DNA of 64,000 bases from Thiomicrorhabdus arctica DSM 13458 (GTDB lineage: Bacteria > Pseudomonadota > Gammaproteobacteria > Thiomicrospirales > Thiomicrospiraceae): assembly GCF_000381085.1 (NCBI RefSeq), contig NZ_KB905899.1, positions 1,736,001 through 1,800,000 of the forward strand, written 5' to 3'. Below the pieces are notes generated by a model. It did not search any database. It was not told where the DNA came from and worked only from the letters and a program-made list of their open reading frames with translations. Below are positions 46,974 to 57,456 of the stretch, piece after piece; the stretch's first letter is position 1, and each line of letters starts with the position of its first letter. The position numbers and the translations under genes were made by a program.

Positions 46974-46998
46974 AAAAAAATACCCGCAAATGCGGGTA
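46974..46998 (-). terminator. Intrinsic terminator between moaE and moeA
   Basis: On the minus strand TACCCGCA-TT-TGCGGGTA-type stem is followed directly by seven T bases. It lies just 11 bases before the moeA start, so moeA-moaC must rely on read-through or a promoter inside or before moaE. Confidence 0.85.
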
Positions 46999-47021
46999 GA
47001 TACTATAAATCGGACCTTTCA

Positions 47022-47501
47022 CTATACGGCCCAACGGGCTTCTGCTTCTTTATCACTTACGCGCGAATCAACCCAACGAACGTCACCATCGGGTAATGTT
47101 TCCTTTTTCCAGAAAGGGGCATTCGTTTTTAGATAATCCATAATAAAATGCGCGGCATGAAAAGCATTTTCACGGTGACGGCTTGCAACAGCCACCAGCA
47201 CGATTTGATCGGCTGGATACATTTTACCAATTCTATGAATAATTAAACTCGCTTCCAGTGACCAACGATCATGCGCTTCTAAGCGAATTTTTTCAAGCGC
47301 TTTTTCAGTCATTCCAGGATAATGCTCCAACTCTAAAATTGCAACTTCATCGCCCTCGTTGATATCACGCACAGTACCCACAAATGAAACCACCGCGCCA
47401 ATATCTTTATGGCCAGTACGAAGCTTTGCATTTTCAACGGTAAGATCAAAATCAGCTTGCTGAATTTTAATATATGGATACATCTCTTCTGCATTTTTCA
47501 C
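47022..47501 (-). CDS. moaE: Molybdopterin synthase catalytic subunit
   Basis: Uses MoaD thiocarboxylate to add the two sulfurs of molybdopterin. 159 residues with GAVVSFVGTVRDINEGDEV, LELEHYPGMTEKAL, HRIGKMYPADQIVLVAVASRHRENAF split across the centre, and the catalytic-lysine region WKKE. It lies 5 bases after moaD. Confidence 0.96.
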   Translation of the reverse strand: MKNAEEMYPYIKIQQADFDLTVENAKLRTGHKDIGAVVSFVGTVRDINEGDEVAILELEHYPGMTEKALEKIRLEAHDRWSLEASLIIHRIGKMYPADQIVLVAVASRHRENAFHAAHFIMDYLKTNAPFWKKETLPDGDVRWVDSRVSDKEAEARWAV

Positions 47502-47506
47502 CGTCT

Positions 47507-47755
47507 TTACCCACCTGTAACCGGAGGAAAAAAGGCCACCTCATCACCTGCTTTGATTGCCGTTTCACGTGAAGCAACATCGTGATTCACTGCGATCTGT
47601 AAATTAGTATTTTCAAGTAAAGCCTGCTTCCAAAGATCACCACGCTGCGCTAACTCAGAAATCAACGCGCCAACAGTAGAATGTTGTGCAGGCATCTGCT
47701 CATCTGCTTGCCCCAGCATTTCTCTAAAACTTGCAAAATATAAGATATTAACCAT
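47507..47755 (-). CDS. moaD: Molybdopterin synthase sulfur carrier subunit
   Basis: 82 residues, ubiquitin-like fold ending in the required Gly-Gly (FFPPVTGG), which is adenylated and thiocarboxylated. Directly followed by its partner moaE and preceded by moaA. Confidence 0.95.
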   Translation of the reverse strand: MVNILYFASFREMLGQADEQMPAQHSTVGALISELAQRGDLWKQALLENTNLQIAVNHDVASRETAIKAGDEVAFFPPVTGG

Positions 47756-47821
47756 CTAATTGTCCCTTCACCAAATCTTTTTGAACTAAATAAAACATCA
47801 GTTAATTAAATCAATAGGCTT

Positions 47822-48823
47822 TTAGCCCCCTAATTCAACCATCTGTCTGAACTCTATATTATGAACATTCTCATTAAAGAAGTGTTTTTCTGGTTTTTTA
47901 AGAAGCGCATCTACAATCAACTGTTGCAGCCCTTCATCTGTTATCCCTTCACGTAATGGAGTTCGTAAATCCACTGAATCTTCCTGGCCTAAACAGAGTG
48001 CTAAAACACCTTTAGCCGTCAAACGTACCCTATTACAGGTTTCACAGAAGTGATCAGAAACGGCAGAGATAACCCCAATACGCGTCTCTGAATTCCCAAT
48101 AACGAAGTTTCGAGCGGGCCCATCATGGCTTTTGCCTGAGGAAGGGATCAAATTCTTGCCAACATGCTTTTTGATGCGCGCTAGAATCTTATCGGCAGGA
48201 TAGTGTTGATTCATCATACTCACCCCTGCAGGGCCAATCGGCATGGTTTCGATAAAACGTACTTCAACGCCTTTGGCCAATCCGAAATCAACCATGGCTT
48301 CAATTTCGTCGTCGTTAGTGCCTTTCATAACAACCATATTGAATTTGACTGGCTTCATGCCTATCTCTAATGCTTTATCAACACCCGCTAATACTTTCTC
48401 TAAATCCCCTCCACGGGTGATATGGTTAAAACGTTTTGGCTTTAATGAATCAATAGAAACATTAATACGGCTCACCCCCGCCTTATGTAAAGCTTCAGCT
48501 TCACGCGCTAAGTGATGTGCATTGGTTGAAAGTGCAATGTCTTCAAGACCTTCATAAGCACTTATTTTCTCCACAAGGGAGGATAGATTTTTGCGCACTA
48601 ATGGCTCACCCCCCGTCAAACGTACCTTAGCAATCCCTAGATCAACAAATGCTTTAATAATGCGCGCAAGCTCATCATAAGAAAGGTATTCAGTATGTCG
48701 ACCTTCAGGATGCACGCCTTGCTCAGGCATACAGTAATCACACCGATAATTACATTTATCCGTTACAGAAACTCGAAGGTAGTTTATTTTTCGCATAAAG
48801 GGGTCAATTAATTCATTTCGCAT
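47822..48823 (-). CDS. moaA: GTP 3',8-cyclase
   Basis: A radical-SAM enzyme that starts Moco synthesis from GTP. N-terminal cluster CNYRCDYC and C-terminal cluster CETCNRVRLTAKGVLALC are both present, and the chain ends in the functional Gly-Gly. ATG 48823 (MRNELIDPFMRKINYLRVS) is preferred over a TTG nine codons earlier. It is the first gene of moaA-moaD-moaE. No Moco riboswitch is evident upstream. Confidence 0.96.
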   Translation of the reverse strand: MRNELIDPFMRKINYLRVSVTDKCNYRCDYCMPEQGVHPEGRHTEYLSYDELARIIKAFVDLGIAKVRLTGGEPLVRKNLSSLVEKISAYEGLEDIALSTNAHHLAREAEALHKAGVSRINVSIDSLKPKRFNHITRGGDLEKVLAGVDKALEIGMKPVKFNMVVMKGTNDDEIEAMVDFGLAKGVEVRFIETMPIGPAGVSMMNQHYPADKILARIKKHVGKNLIPSSGKSHDGPARNFVIGNSETRIGVISAVSDHFCETCNRVRLTAKGVLALCLGQEDSVDLRTPLREGITDEGLQQLIVDALLKKPEKHFFNENVHNIEFRQMVELGG

Positions 48824-48877
48824 AAGGCAACCATTATTGAGTTTTGCCAAGCGTTATATCCTGGCGGGAATAACGAT

Positions 48878-48907
48878 ATTCTACCGCATTTAAATATTGG
48901 AATTCAA
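48878..48907 (-). promoter_or_regulatory. Candidate moaA promoter
   Basis: On the minus strand TTGAAT and TAGAAT are separated by 18 bases, 55 bases before ATG 48823. Moderate match to sigma-70. Confidence 0.45.
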
Positions 48908-48972
48908 TTATTTATTGCCTTATTAAGGGCATTAACCCTAGGATTTAAAAGGAGATATGCTAAATTTCAAAC

Positions 48973-49008
48973 ATAAAAAAACCCCATTATGAAAATCATA
49001 ATAGGGCT
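48973..49008 (-). terminator. Intrinsic terminator of soxCD
   Basis: On the minus strand CCCTATTATG and CATAATGGGG pair (one G-T) around a TTTT-type loop, followed by seven T bases. It separates soxD from moaA. Confidence 0.88.
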
Positions 49009-49067
49009 TTAAGACCTGATAGTTTGTATGTTGAACAACAGCTAAGCCATCGTTCAAACACTATAAA

Positions 49068-50141
49068 CTACATTCCAGAGTGACCAACACCAGGCGGATC
49101 TTCGTGCATACGCTGAGGAACGTTGTACTGAGGTGTTCCATCAGGTAATTTACGTGCTTCTCTATAGTCAGTAGCATCACCTTTACCGTTACCACCAACT
49201 TGCGCATCTGGACAGTTCGTCATACAACGTTCATTATGAATAACTGGACGGTGATCGCAGAAGAAGTTACCTTGGTTAGGCATATACTTGTTCATCTTCA
49301 TCAGCATTTCAGAGTTGAAGAAAGTTTCATCATCTAACTCATTGCCTTCATCATCAATCTTGATGTAGTTCGACTGAAGAATATAACCAGTCATCCCTAG
49401 GTAACCAGCATCACCGATAAACGATGCGTTTGGCGTCCAGAAAGGCATAGTACGACGGATATAATCAAAGATTGTTGTAGCATAAGGCCAGTAGTTACCA
49501 ACAGCCTTCATAGGTGCTGGATCTGTGAAGCTAGACGTTACAAGGTTTTGATCAACGGCTAGAGCTAGATAACCCTTAGCGCCTTCACCAAAATCACCGT
49601 GACACATACCACAGAACTGAACGTATACCTTACCACCTTCTTCAATGGTCATCCCTACGTCAGCTGATGGTAAACCTTTACCATCACCATCCACAGTGAT
49701 ATTCCACTTAGATAAAGCGGCTTCAGCGATAGGTGTACCAAAACCATTTGCCACGAATGAAGAATCATCATGATAGTGCTTTGCAGCACTCTCGTGAACC
49801 TCGGTGAACGCAGCAGGAATCTTACACTGCGCGTTACCATGGTTACCACCATCAATGCTATCATCTACTTCGAAAGAGTATGGGTTTGCAGGATCTAACT
49901 TGCCAACCAATCCATTACGACCATGAGTTTCATCAGAACCCAAGATTGCTTCGATAACTGCTTTATCTAGGTACTTACCATCTGCTTTTTTGATAATTTC
50001 TGCATAGTTTGCTGCATATTTACCATCAATTTTATCACCAGCTTTGCTGTCTGAATTTCCAGACATAGCAAGTGCTGAACCAGAGAATAGTATTGCAACA
50101 GAAGCTGCAACTAATGTTTGTTTAGTATTGAACATTTTCAA
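49068..50141 (-). CDS. soxD: SoxD, cytochrome c subunit of sulfane/sulfite dehydrogenase
   Basis: 357 residues with a signal peptide (VAASVAILFSGSALA). One haem site, CGMCH, at 177-181. The region PFWTPNASFIGDAGYLG and the later RPVIHNERCMTNCPD match SoxD. The chain ends soon after that block, so the second cytochrome domain of diheme SoxD (as in Paracoccus) is missing. Electrons from SoxC pass to this subunit in the periplasm. Its start overlaps the soxC end by 20 bases; TTG 50141 follows GGAGG, and ATG 50135 is the alternative. Confidence 0.92.
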   Translation of the reverse strand: MKMFNTKQTLVAASVAILFSGSALAMSGNSDSKAGDKIDGKYAANYAEIIKKADGKYLDKAVIEAILGSDETHGRNGLVGKLDPANPYSFEVDDSIDGGNHGNAQCKIPAAFTEVHESAAKHYHDDSSFVANGFGTPIAEAALSKWNITVDGDGKGLPSADVGMTIEEGGKVYVQFCGMCHGDFGEGAKGYLALAVDQNLVTSSFTDPAPMKAVGNYWPYATTIFDYIRRTMPFWTPNASFIGDAGYLGMTGYILQSNYIKIDDEGNELDDETFFNSEMLMKMNKYMPNQGNFFCDHRPVIHNERCMTNCPDAQVGGNGKGDATDYREARKLPDGTPQYNVPQRMHEDPPGVGHSGM

Positions 50142-51483
50142 TCATGCCTCCGTTTTTACCTTGATCCCAACCGTGTACTCTCCACGTTACCATCGCTGTG
50201 CGGTGGTAAACGTTGTTAGTACCTTCCAAGTTACGCATTTGCGGCATTGGAGGCTGAACATAACCCGTTTCATCTGTAACACGACTCATCAAGAAAGCTT
50301 CTGAACCATCCCATTCCCATTCCATTTCGAAACGAGTCCAAGCTTTATCCAATACAACTGACGTGAAGTGAGCTTCTTTCCAATTCTTACCACCGTCAAT
50401 TGAAATATCAACGTTAGCGACTTTACCACGACCAGACCAAGCTAAACCACGGATGTAGTATTTACCAGGACCTTGCATTTTGAAGTCAGGTGATGGGTAA
50501 GTAATGACTGAGTTTGCTTCCATATACCATGAGAAACGTTGTGCTGTTCCATCAGGCATAAGCTCTGTGTACTTAGATGTCTCTTCACGGTGCTGAATTG
50601 GCACATCATGGACCATAATACGACGCAGGTATTTAACCCACATGTTAGCTTCACAACCAGGAACAACCAAACGAATTGGATACCCTTGCTCACGACGAAG
50701 CGCTTCACCGTTCTGAGCGTATGCAACGAAACAATCGTCCATCGCTAGTTCAACGGGTACTGAACGTGACATTCCAGATGCATCAGCACCTTCAGGAATA
50801 ATCCACTTACCTTCAGGTTTAATACCCGCTTCTTTCAATAGGTCAGATAGACGTACACCTGTGTATTCAACACAAGACATCATACCGTGAGTCCACTGAA
50901 CAGAGTTCAACTGAACCCCTTTCCATTCAAGTGCACCGTTAGCAGGACATTCAATGAAGTGAATGCGAGAAATCGAAGGGAAACGCTTAAGATCATCCAT
51001 AGTGAAAATCAAAGGACGTTCAACTAAACCGTGAATAACTAAACGGTGATCATCAGGATTGATTGTTGGAACACCACCATGGTAACGCTCAAAATGAAGA
51101 CCATTAGGAGTGATAATACCATTCAACTGATGGATTGGAGACATCGTGATAGATGCCATTGAATCTGGAGTTAACCATTCAAGCGTACGACGCTGAACTT
51201 CTTTCTCAAAAGGAGAAGGCATTCCGTAAGGGTACTTACGAACACCAAAACCTAGAGACTTACGCGCTGCGCCGTCTTGTAATACGTCAGTTATTTCTGC
51301 TTTACCAGCATAAGGTGCTACTGCTTTCTTAGGATCGAAGCCAGCGCCTCCTGCTGCGTTAGCTGCTGAAGTGAACATCACTCCACCAGCTACGGCCGCG
51401 CTACCTTTTAAAAAGGCGCGTCGACCTTGGTTGCGACTGTCTTCAGTCTGTACTGCAACCTTGTCTACGATGTTATCTGTCAT
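50122..51483 (-). CDS. soxC: SoxC, molybdenum subunit of sulfane/sulfite dehydrogenase
   Basis: A sulfite-oxidase-family molybdoenzyme that oxidises the SoxY-bound sulfane sulfur in the Sox pathway. A Tat signal (RRAFLKGSAAVAGG) directs folded export. The Mo-ligating cysteine is in HFIECPANG (about residue 179). Later blocks include GCEANMWVKYLRRI and the C-terminal dimerisation domain (YYIRGLAWSGRGKVANVDIS). ATG 51483 has AAGGAG upstream; the frame extends 16 codons further without support. Next to the moa/moe genes whose product it needs. Confidence 0.95.
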   Translation of the reverse strand: MTDNIVDKVAVQTEDSRNQGRRAFLKGSAAVAGGVMFTSAANAAGGAGFDPKKAVAPYAGKAEITDVLQDGAARKSLGFGVRKYPYGMPSPFEKEVQRRTLEWLTPDSMASITMSPIHQLNGIITPNGLHFERYHGGVPTINPDDHRLVIHGLVERPLIFTMDDLKRFPSISRIHFIECPANGALEWKGVQLNSVQWTHGMMSCVEYTGVRLSDLLKEAGIKPEGKWIIPEGADASGMSRSVPVELAMDDCFVAYAQNGEALRREQGYPIRLVVPGCEANMWVKYLRRIMVHDVPIQHREETSKYTELMPDGTAQRFSWYMEANSVITYPSPDFKMQGPGKYYIRGLAWSGRGKVANVDISIDGGKNWKEAHFTSVVLDKAWTRFEMEWEWDGSEAFLMSRVTDETGYVQPPMPQMRNLEGTNNVYHRTAMVTWRVHGWDQGKNGGMIENVQY

Positions 51484-53290
<1,807 letters not shown>

Positions 53291-53297
53291 TTTTTTC

Positions 53298-54140
53298 ATG
53301 ACAGATTTATATGCTGTGATTGGCGATCCTATCGCCCATTCAAAGTCTCCCTTGATTCATCGACTATTTGCCGAGCAGACCTGCCAAGATATGGCTTATG
53401 AAGCCATTCGTGTTGATACAGATGACACTACTTTTGCATGGGCGATTGCCGACTTAAAAAACCGCGGATACAAAGGTATTAATATTACAGTGCCTTTTAA
53501 ATTAGATGCGTTTGAGTCTGCCGACCAACTCTCGCAAAGAGCACAAACTGCACACGCAGTGAACACCTTTGTTTTTAACGATGATGGTAAAACTAGCGGC
53601 GATAATACCGATGGTATTGGGTTGGTAAATGACATCGAACTGAATGGCTTACGCCCTTTTAAAGACCAGAAAGTGCTTATTTTAGGCGCAGGTGGAGCCG
53701 TGCAAGGCATTTTGGACCCGTTGCTGGAAAAACAACCAGGCCTGGTACATATTGCGAACCGCACCGCCCAACGCGCGATCGCTTTAGGTGAACGCTTTAC
53801 AACATCCACCCCTATCACAGGCAGTGGCTGGGACGATATTCCTGAAATAGCCTATGACATTATCATTAATGGCACATCCGCCAGCTTAGAGGGCAAACTT
53901 CCACCTATTTCAGACAAGTTGATTGCTGAAAACTCGCTGGTTTACGACATGATGTACGGTGACAAACCGACTGTTTTTATGGATTGGGCAAAACAAGCGC
54001 AGCCAAATTGTCAGACAATGGATGGCTTAGGCATGCTCGTAGGCCAAGCGGCCGAAGCGTTTTATTTATGGCGCGGAGTGCGCCCTGAGACCGCTTCGGT
54101 GGCTGCCGACGTGCGGGCCTTGATGACAACGCACTCTTAA
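53298..54140 (+). CDS. aroE: Shikimate dehydrogenase
   Basis: NADP-dependent reduction of 3-dehydroshikimate in aromatic amino acid synthesis. 280 residues. VIGDPIAHSKSPLIH and NITVPFKLDAF (catalytic Lys) in the substrate domain; ILGAGGAVQGILDPLL and NRTAQRA in the NADP domain. An exact copy of the dispersed palindrome lies inside (Gln-Pro-Gly-Leu-Val), and a 42-base palindrome covers the stop codon. Confidence 0.96.
   Translation: MTDLYAVIGDPIAHSKSPLIHRLFAEQTCQDMAYEAIRVDTDDTTFAWAIADLKNRGYKGINITVPFKLDAFESADQLSQRAQTAHAVNTFVFNDDGKTSGDNTDGIGLVNDIELNGLRPFKDQKVLILGAGGAVQGILDPLLEKQPGLVHIANRTAQRAIALGERFTTSTPITGSGWDDIPEIAYDIIINGTSASLEGKLPPISDKLIAENSLVYDMMYGDKPTVFMDWAKQAQPNCQTMDGLGMLVGQAAEAFYLWRGVRPETASVAADVRALMTTHS
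53735..53746. repeat. ACCAGGCCTGGT repeat, exact, inside aroE
   Basis: An exact 12-base copy in coding sequence, read as Pro-Gly-Leu in a different frame from the bioF and comF copies. Not extended by flanks. Confidence 0.85.
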
Positions 54141-54174
54141 TTTTATTACCAGGCCTGGTAATAAAATTAAGAGT
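54133..54174. repeat. 42-base perfect palindrome with ACCAGGCCTGGT core
   Basis: The core is at 54148-54159. Each 21-base half is the exact complement of the other. The left arm contains the aroE stop codon. It sits between convergent aroE and the carbonic anhydrase gene. The AT-rich arms would give T-rich tails to a transcript from either side. Confidence 0.93.
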
Positions 54175-54206
54175 AGATAAAACAAATTAAAACGTAAAGC
54201 CATGCA

Positions 54207-54740
54207 TTAAAGCTCTTCCGCCTGATATTCATTTTTCAGCTTCACATAGTGCGCGGCTGAATACTTAAAGAAGGCGATCTCTTTTTCAGAGAGAGGACGA
54301 GCTTGCTTCACTGGCGAGCCCATATACAAATAACCACTTTCCAACACCTTACCCGGTGGTACTAAACTGTTTGCCGCGACTAAAACATGCTTCTGTACGA
54401 CGGCATTATCCAAAACCACCGCCCCCATACCAATGAGACACTCATCCTCAAGAACACAACCATGTAAGACAGCATTATGCCCCACCGTCACATCTTCACC
54501 CACGATACATTTAGAACCCGCTGACACATCACTTTGATGTGTGGTGTGCACGACTGCACCATCTTGAATATTAGAACGAGCCCCGATGTGAATATCGTTA
54601 ACGTCCCCTCTAAGAGTGGCATTTGGCCAAACACTTGCATCCGCTCCTAACACGCATCTACCAATGACCACAGCACTTGCATCCACCCATGCCGAATCAC
54701 CTAATTGTGGGGAAAATTCTTTATATTTTCGTATTGTCAT
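54207..54740 (-). CDS. Gamma-class carbonic anhydrase-like protein (YrdA)
   Basis: 177 residues of left-handed beta-helix hexapeptide repeats. Metal-binding His residues appear in DGAVVHTTHQ and VTVGHNAVLHGC. Family mark RGDVNDIHIGARSNIQDG. Catalysis of CO2 hydration is not shown for many YrdA-like members. Divergent from the first PilZ gene. Confidence 0.88.
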   Translation of the reverse strand: MTIRKYKEFSPQLGDSAWVDASAVVIGRCVLGADASVWPNATLRGDVNDIHIGARSNIQDGAVVHTTHQSDVSAGSKCIVGEDVTVGHNAVLHGCVLEDECLIGMGAVVLDNAVVQKHVLVAANSLVPPGKVLESGYLYMGSPVKQARPLSEKEIAFFKYSAAHYVKLKNEYQAEEL

Positions 54741-54940
54741 CTTTTAAATCTCCTTAAACTGTCTAATAATCGGGTAATTTTATTCAATTACAACCGGCAT
54801 GAATTCCTCTATTGACCATCTTACCCAAACCCTATAGCTTTTGTTTATACCTACCAAAAATCGTTGATAAAATAACTTCGTTGCATAACGCTATAATAGT
54901 CATAGTATTGTATAGACATGGTTTTATTTAAAGGATAAAA

Positions 54941-55282
54941 ATGATTCAAGTGACTGGTTCTGAAAAGCGCAAGAATATCCGCATCCCTTCAAACCGTCCG
55001 GTACTGTTCATTATTAACAGTCAAAGCATATATGCAACGATGACCGACTTTTCAAAGCATGGCATCGGTTTTATCTCGAATTTTTCGGCTAAAGAGCATG
55101 ATCGTGTTGAAGTTCATTTTGACATCCCGACTAGCTACTCAGGAAAAGAAATCAAAGCCTTTCAATTCAAAGCGGAAGTGAGACATTGTCTTAATTTGAC
55201 TGACAAAAGCCACATTGGTGTTCGGCTCGACTTTCCGACTAAAGACTACTTACAAATATTCGATGAACTCACACCCACTTAA
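54941..55282 (+). CDS. Single-domain PilZ protein (first of two)
   Basis: 113 residues. The c-di-GMP site is present: basic RKNIR (RxxxR) near residue 6 and DFSKHGIGF (D/N-x-S-x-x-G) near residue 43. A stand-alone cytosolic c-di-GMP receptor, output unknown. AAAGGA precedes the ATG. Confidence 0.85.
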   Translation: MIQVTGSEKRKNIRIPSNRPVLFIINSQSIYATMTDFSKHGIGFISNFSAKEHDRVEVHFDIPTSYSGKEIKAFQFKAEVRHCLNLTDKSHIGVRLDFPTKDYLQIFDELTPT

Positions 55283-55458
55283 AAGTGTTGAACTCTACTT
55301 TGTGCAAGGTTAATATGAACAGGGGTTGGTAAAATATTCACTATTTTTTAAAGCTGACAGGGAGTTGCTTCAAAGTGATGTAGCAGACAATTTATATTGA
55401 CTCTCTTCTTATGCCCCTTTGATTTAAGCCATATAAAGAAATTAGGTAACAGAGAAAA

Positions 55459-55821
55459 ATGGATAAAATCACTCCCCTTATCGAAAACAGTGCCTTTTCG
55501 AATCGTCGTAGAGAAAATAGACTGCCTTCACATATACCTTCACTGCTCATTCAACACGACAAAGCGATCTACACGACAGTGGTAAATCTCTCTTCAACCG
55601 GCATCGGGTTTTTATCAGCGGTTAAAGTCCCTTCCGATGAAGAAGTCATGATTACCTTTGAACGTTTGGAAGCCGACGTAATGGTGCCTGTAAAGCTAAA
55701 GGTACATGTCCGCTCTTGTCATGAAGTTGATGATGAATATTATATTGGCGGCAGTCTTGTATCAAATTCCTTGAATTACACCAAGTTCTTTAAACTCATC
55801 GAGCCTCACATTGAACCTTAA
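55459..55821 (+). CDS. Single-domain PilZ protein (second of two)
   Basis: 120 residues. The c-di-GMP site is RRRENR (RxxxR) near residue 15 and NLSSTGIGF near residue 50. Similar in layout to the gene 176 bases upstream, suggesting duplication. Closed by a strong terminator. Confidence 0.85.
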   Translation: MDKITPLIENSAFSNRRRENRLPSHIPSLLIQHDKAIYTTVVNLSSTGIGFLSAVKVPSDEEVMITFERLEADVMVPVKLKVHVRSCHEVDDEYYIGGSLVSNSLNYTKFFKLIEPHIEP

Positions 55822-55898
55822 CGATTCGTTGTTATCCAAACTAAGGAGAGTAACTTACGCATTTACAGCCCCTAAAGATCGAACCTTCAAGTTATTAA

Positions 55899-55936
55899 AA
55901 CCAAAAAGCCGCTCAAATTGAACGGCTTTTTTGGTT
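55899..55936. terminator. Bidirectional terminator between PilZ and gor genes
   Basis: AACCAAAAAGCCG and CGGCTTTTTTGGTT flank a TCAAATTGA-type loop. T-runs on both strands serve the two convergent genes. Confidence 0.9.
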
Positions 55937-55959
55937 CTGAATGATCACACTCTAAAGAC

Positions 55960-57315
55960 TTAACGCATAGTGACTAACTCTTCTGAACTAGAAGGGTGAA
56001 TGGCAATCGTTGCATCTAAATCGGCTTTAGTGGCTCCCATCTGCACGGCAACGGCGAATCCTTGCAACATCTCATCCGCCCCATCACCGACGATATGAAT
56101 ACCAACAACTTTCTCATCTTCACCCATTACGACGAGCTTTAACGCAGTTTTGATTTGGTGCTCTGTGAAAGCATAACGCATTGGGGTAAACACTGAGGTG
56201 TAAACCTTTACATTATCACTACCATACTGCTTACGCGCATCATGCTCAGCTAACCCTATAGTACCGACAGGAGGGTGTGAAAAAATCACAGTTGGCACTG
56301 CACTTAAATCTAATTTAAGATCTGGTTTATTGTTATATAAGCGTTCCGCCAAGAAACGTCCCGCGCGAATCGCCACAGGGGTAAGTTGGGGTTGACCTGT
56401 CACATCGCCTATCGCATAGATATTATCGACCGCTGTTTTATGACAATCATCGACTTCAATAAAACCGTTACTATTTGCAGTCAATCCAACCTTATCTAAA
56501 GCTAACGGCTCTACCAAAGTTTGGCGACCTACCGCCCACACGACTTGATCAAAACCTGAAATGCTTTGTCCATCAGTACTGTAGAGGGTCAAAGTGCCAT
56601 CGGCTTGACGTTCAAGTTTTTTAACCGAAAAGTGATACTCTTTTTTGCAGCCACTTTCTAACATTGCATTGGTTAGGTTTTCACGGATCATGTCATCGAA
56701 ACCACGCAACACTAAATCTTTACGACTGATTAAGGTGGTATCCGTCCCCAAAGCTTGAAACACCCCTGCCAGTTCGACAGCAATATAACCACTGCCAATC
56801 ACCGCAACTTTTTTAGGTTGTTCAGTCAGCTCAAAGAAGCCGTCAGAAGAAAGTCCTAATTCGGCATTTTCTGTTTCTAGAGGAATAAGCGGTATACCGC
56901 CTGGTGCAATCACGATGGTTTCTGCCGTGTAGGTTTTGCCATCGACGGAAACCGTATGCTGGTCTACAAAACTGCCCCATCCCTCCAAAACATCAACGCC
57001 TTTGTCTCGCATATACCCCTCATACCAGGTCGTGATATTACTGATATATTGCTCACGATTCTTAACAAGCTTAGCCCAATCAAAGCCTTTCTGCTCGACG
57101 TCAAAACCAAAGCTAGAAGCGTCGCGAATGGCTTCGGCGATATGAGCACCAAACCACATGACTTTCTTCGGCACACAGCCAATATTGACACAGGTGCCAC
57201 CCAACTTTTTAGCTTCGACGACTGCACACTTCTTACCGTACTCTGCTGCACGCTCTACTACTGATAAACCACCACTTCCAGCACCAATCGCAATGACATC
57301 GTAATCGTATTTCAT
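55960..57315 (-). CDS. gor: Glutathione-disulfide reductase
   Basis: A flavoenzyme that reduces GSSG with NADPH. 451 residues from ATG 57315, which has GAGGAG upstream. FAD motif [12 protein letters not shown], redox disulfide [18 protein letters not shown] site [17 protein letters not shown] and the catalytic His-Glu in IHPSSSEE. The frame runs on to 57411, but that extension translates a terminator hairpin and is not real. Downstream of the Prx-Grx fusion, which uses the glutathione it regenerates. Confidence 0.96.
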   Translation of the reverse strand: MKYDYDVIAIGAGSGGLSVVERAAEYGKKCAVVEAKKLGGTCVNIGCVPKKVMWFGAHIAEAIRDASSFGFDVEQKGFDWAKLVKNREQYISNITTWYEGYMRDKGVDVLEGWGSFVDQHTVSVDGKTYTAETIVIAPGGIPLIPLETENAELGLSSDGFFELTEQPKKVAVIGSGYIAVELAGVFQALGTDTTLISRKDLVLRGFDDMIRENLTNAMLESGCKKEYHFSVKKLERQADGTLTLYSTDGQSISGFDQVVWAVGRQTLVEPLALDKVGLTANSNGFIEVDDCHKTAVDNIYAIGDVTGQPQLTPVAIRAGRFLAERLYNNKPDLKLDLSAVPTVIFSHPPVGTIGLAEHDARKQYGSDNVKVYTSVFTPMRYAFTEHQIKTALKLVVMGEDEKVVGIHIVGDGADEMLQGFAVAVQMGATKADLDATIAIHPSSSEELVTMR

Positions 57316-57350
57316 CTTATTTTTCTCCTCTATTGAGCGATCAAGCAAAA

Positions 57351-57382
57351 CCAAAAAAGGGGCTAATATGGCCCCTTTTTGG
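57351..57382 (-). terminator. Intrinsic terminator after the Prx-Grx gene
   Basis: CCAAAAAGGGGCC and GCCCCTTTTTTGG arms around ATATTA. On the minus strand it ends in six T bases. It separates prx-grx from gor. Confidence 0.85.
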
Positions 57383-57429
57383 AATAGAGTAGTTGTGACT
57401 ACTCTTTTCAAAAGATTCTAGCGAAAAGC

Positions 57430-57443
57430 CACCAGGCCTGGTG
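57430..57443. repeat. ACCAGGCCTGGT repeat, exact, in the prx-grx to gor gap
   Basis: The core at 57431-57442 is extended by one C/G pair. It lies 14 bases after the Prx-Grx stop on the minus strand, ahead of a conventional terminator. Confidence 0.85.
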
Positions 57444-57456
57444 ACTTCAGACTAGA

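Noticed and set aside
48824-48972. Moco riboswitch upstream of moaA
   Set aside because: The leader is short, and I do not see the conserved elements of the known Moco RNA motif.
57316-57411. N-terminal extension of gor
   Set aside because: It translates the prx-grx terminator hairpin, and a good ribosome site lies before ATG 57315.
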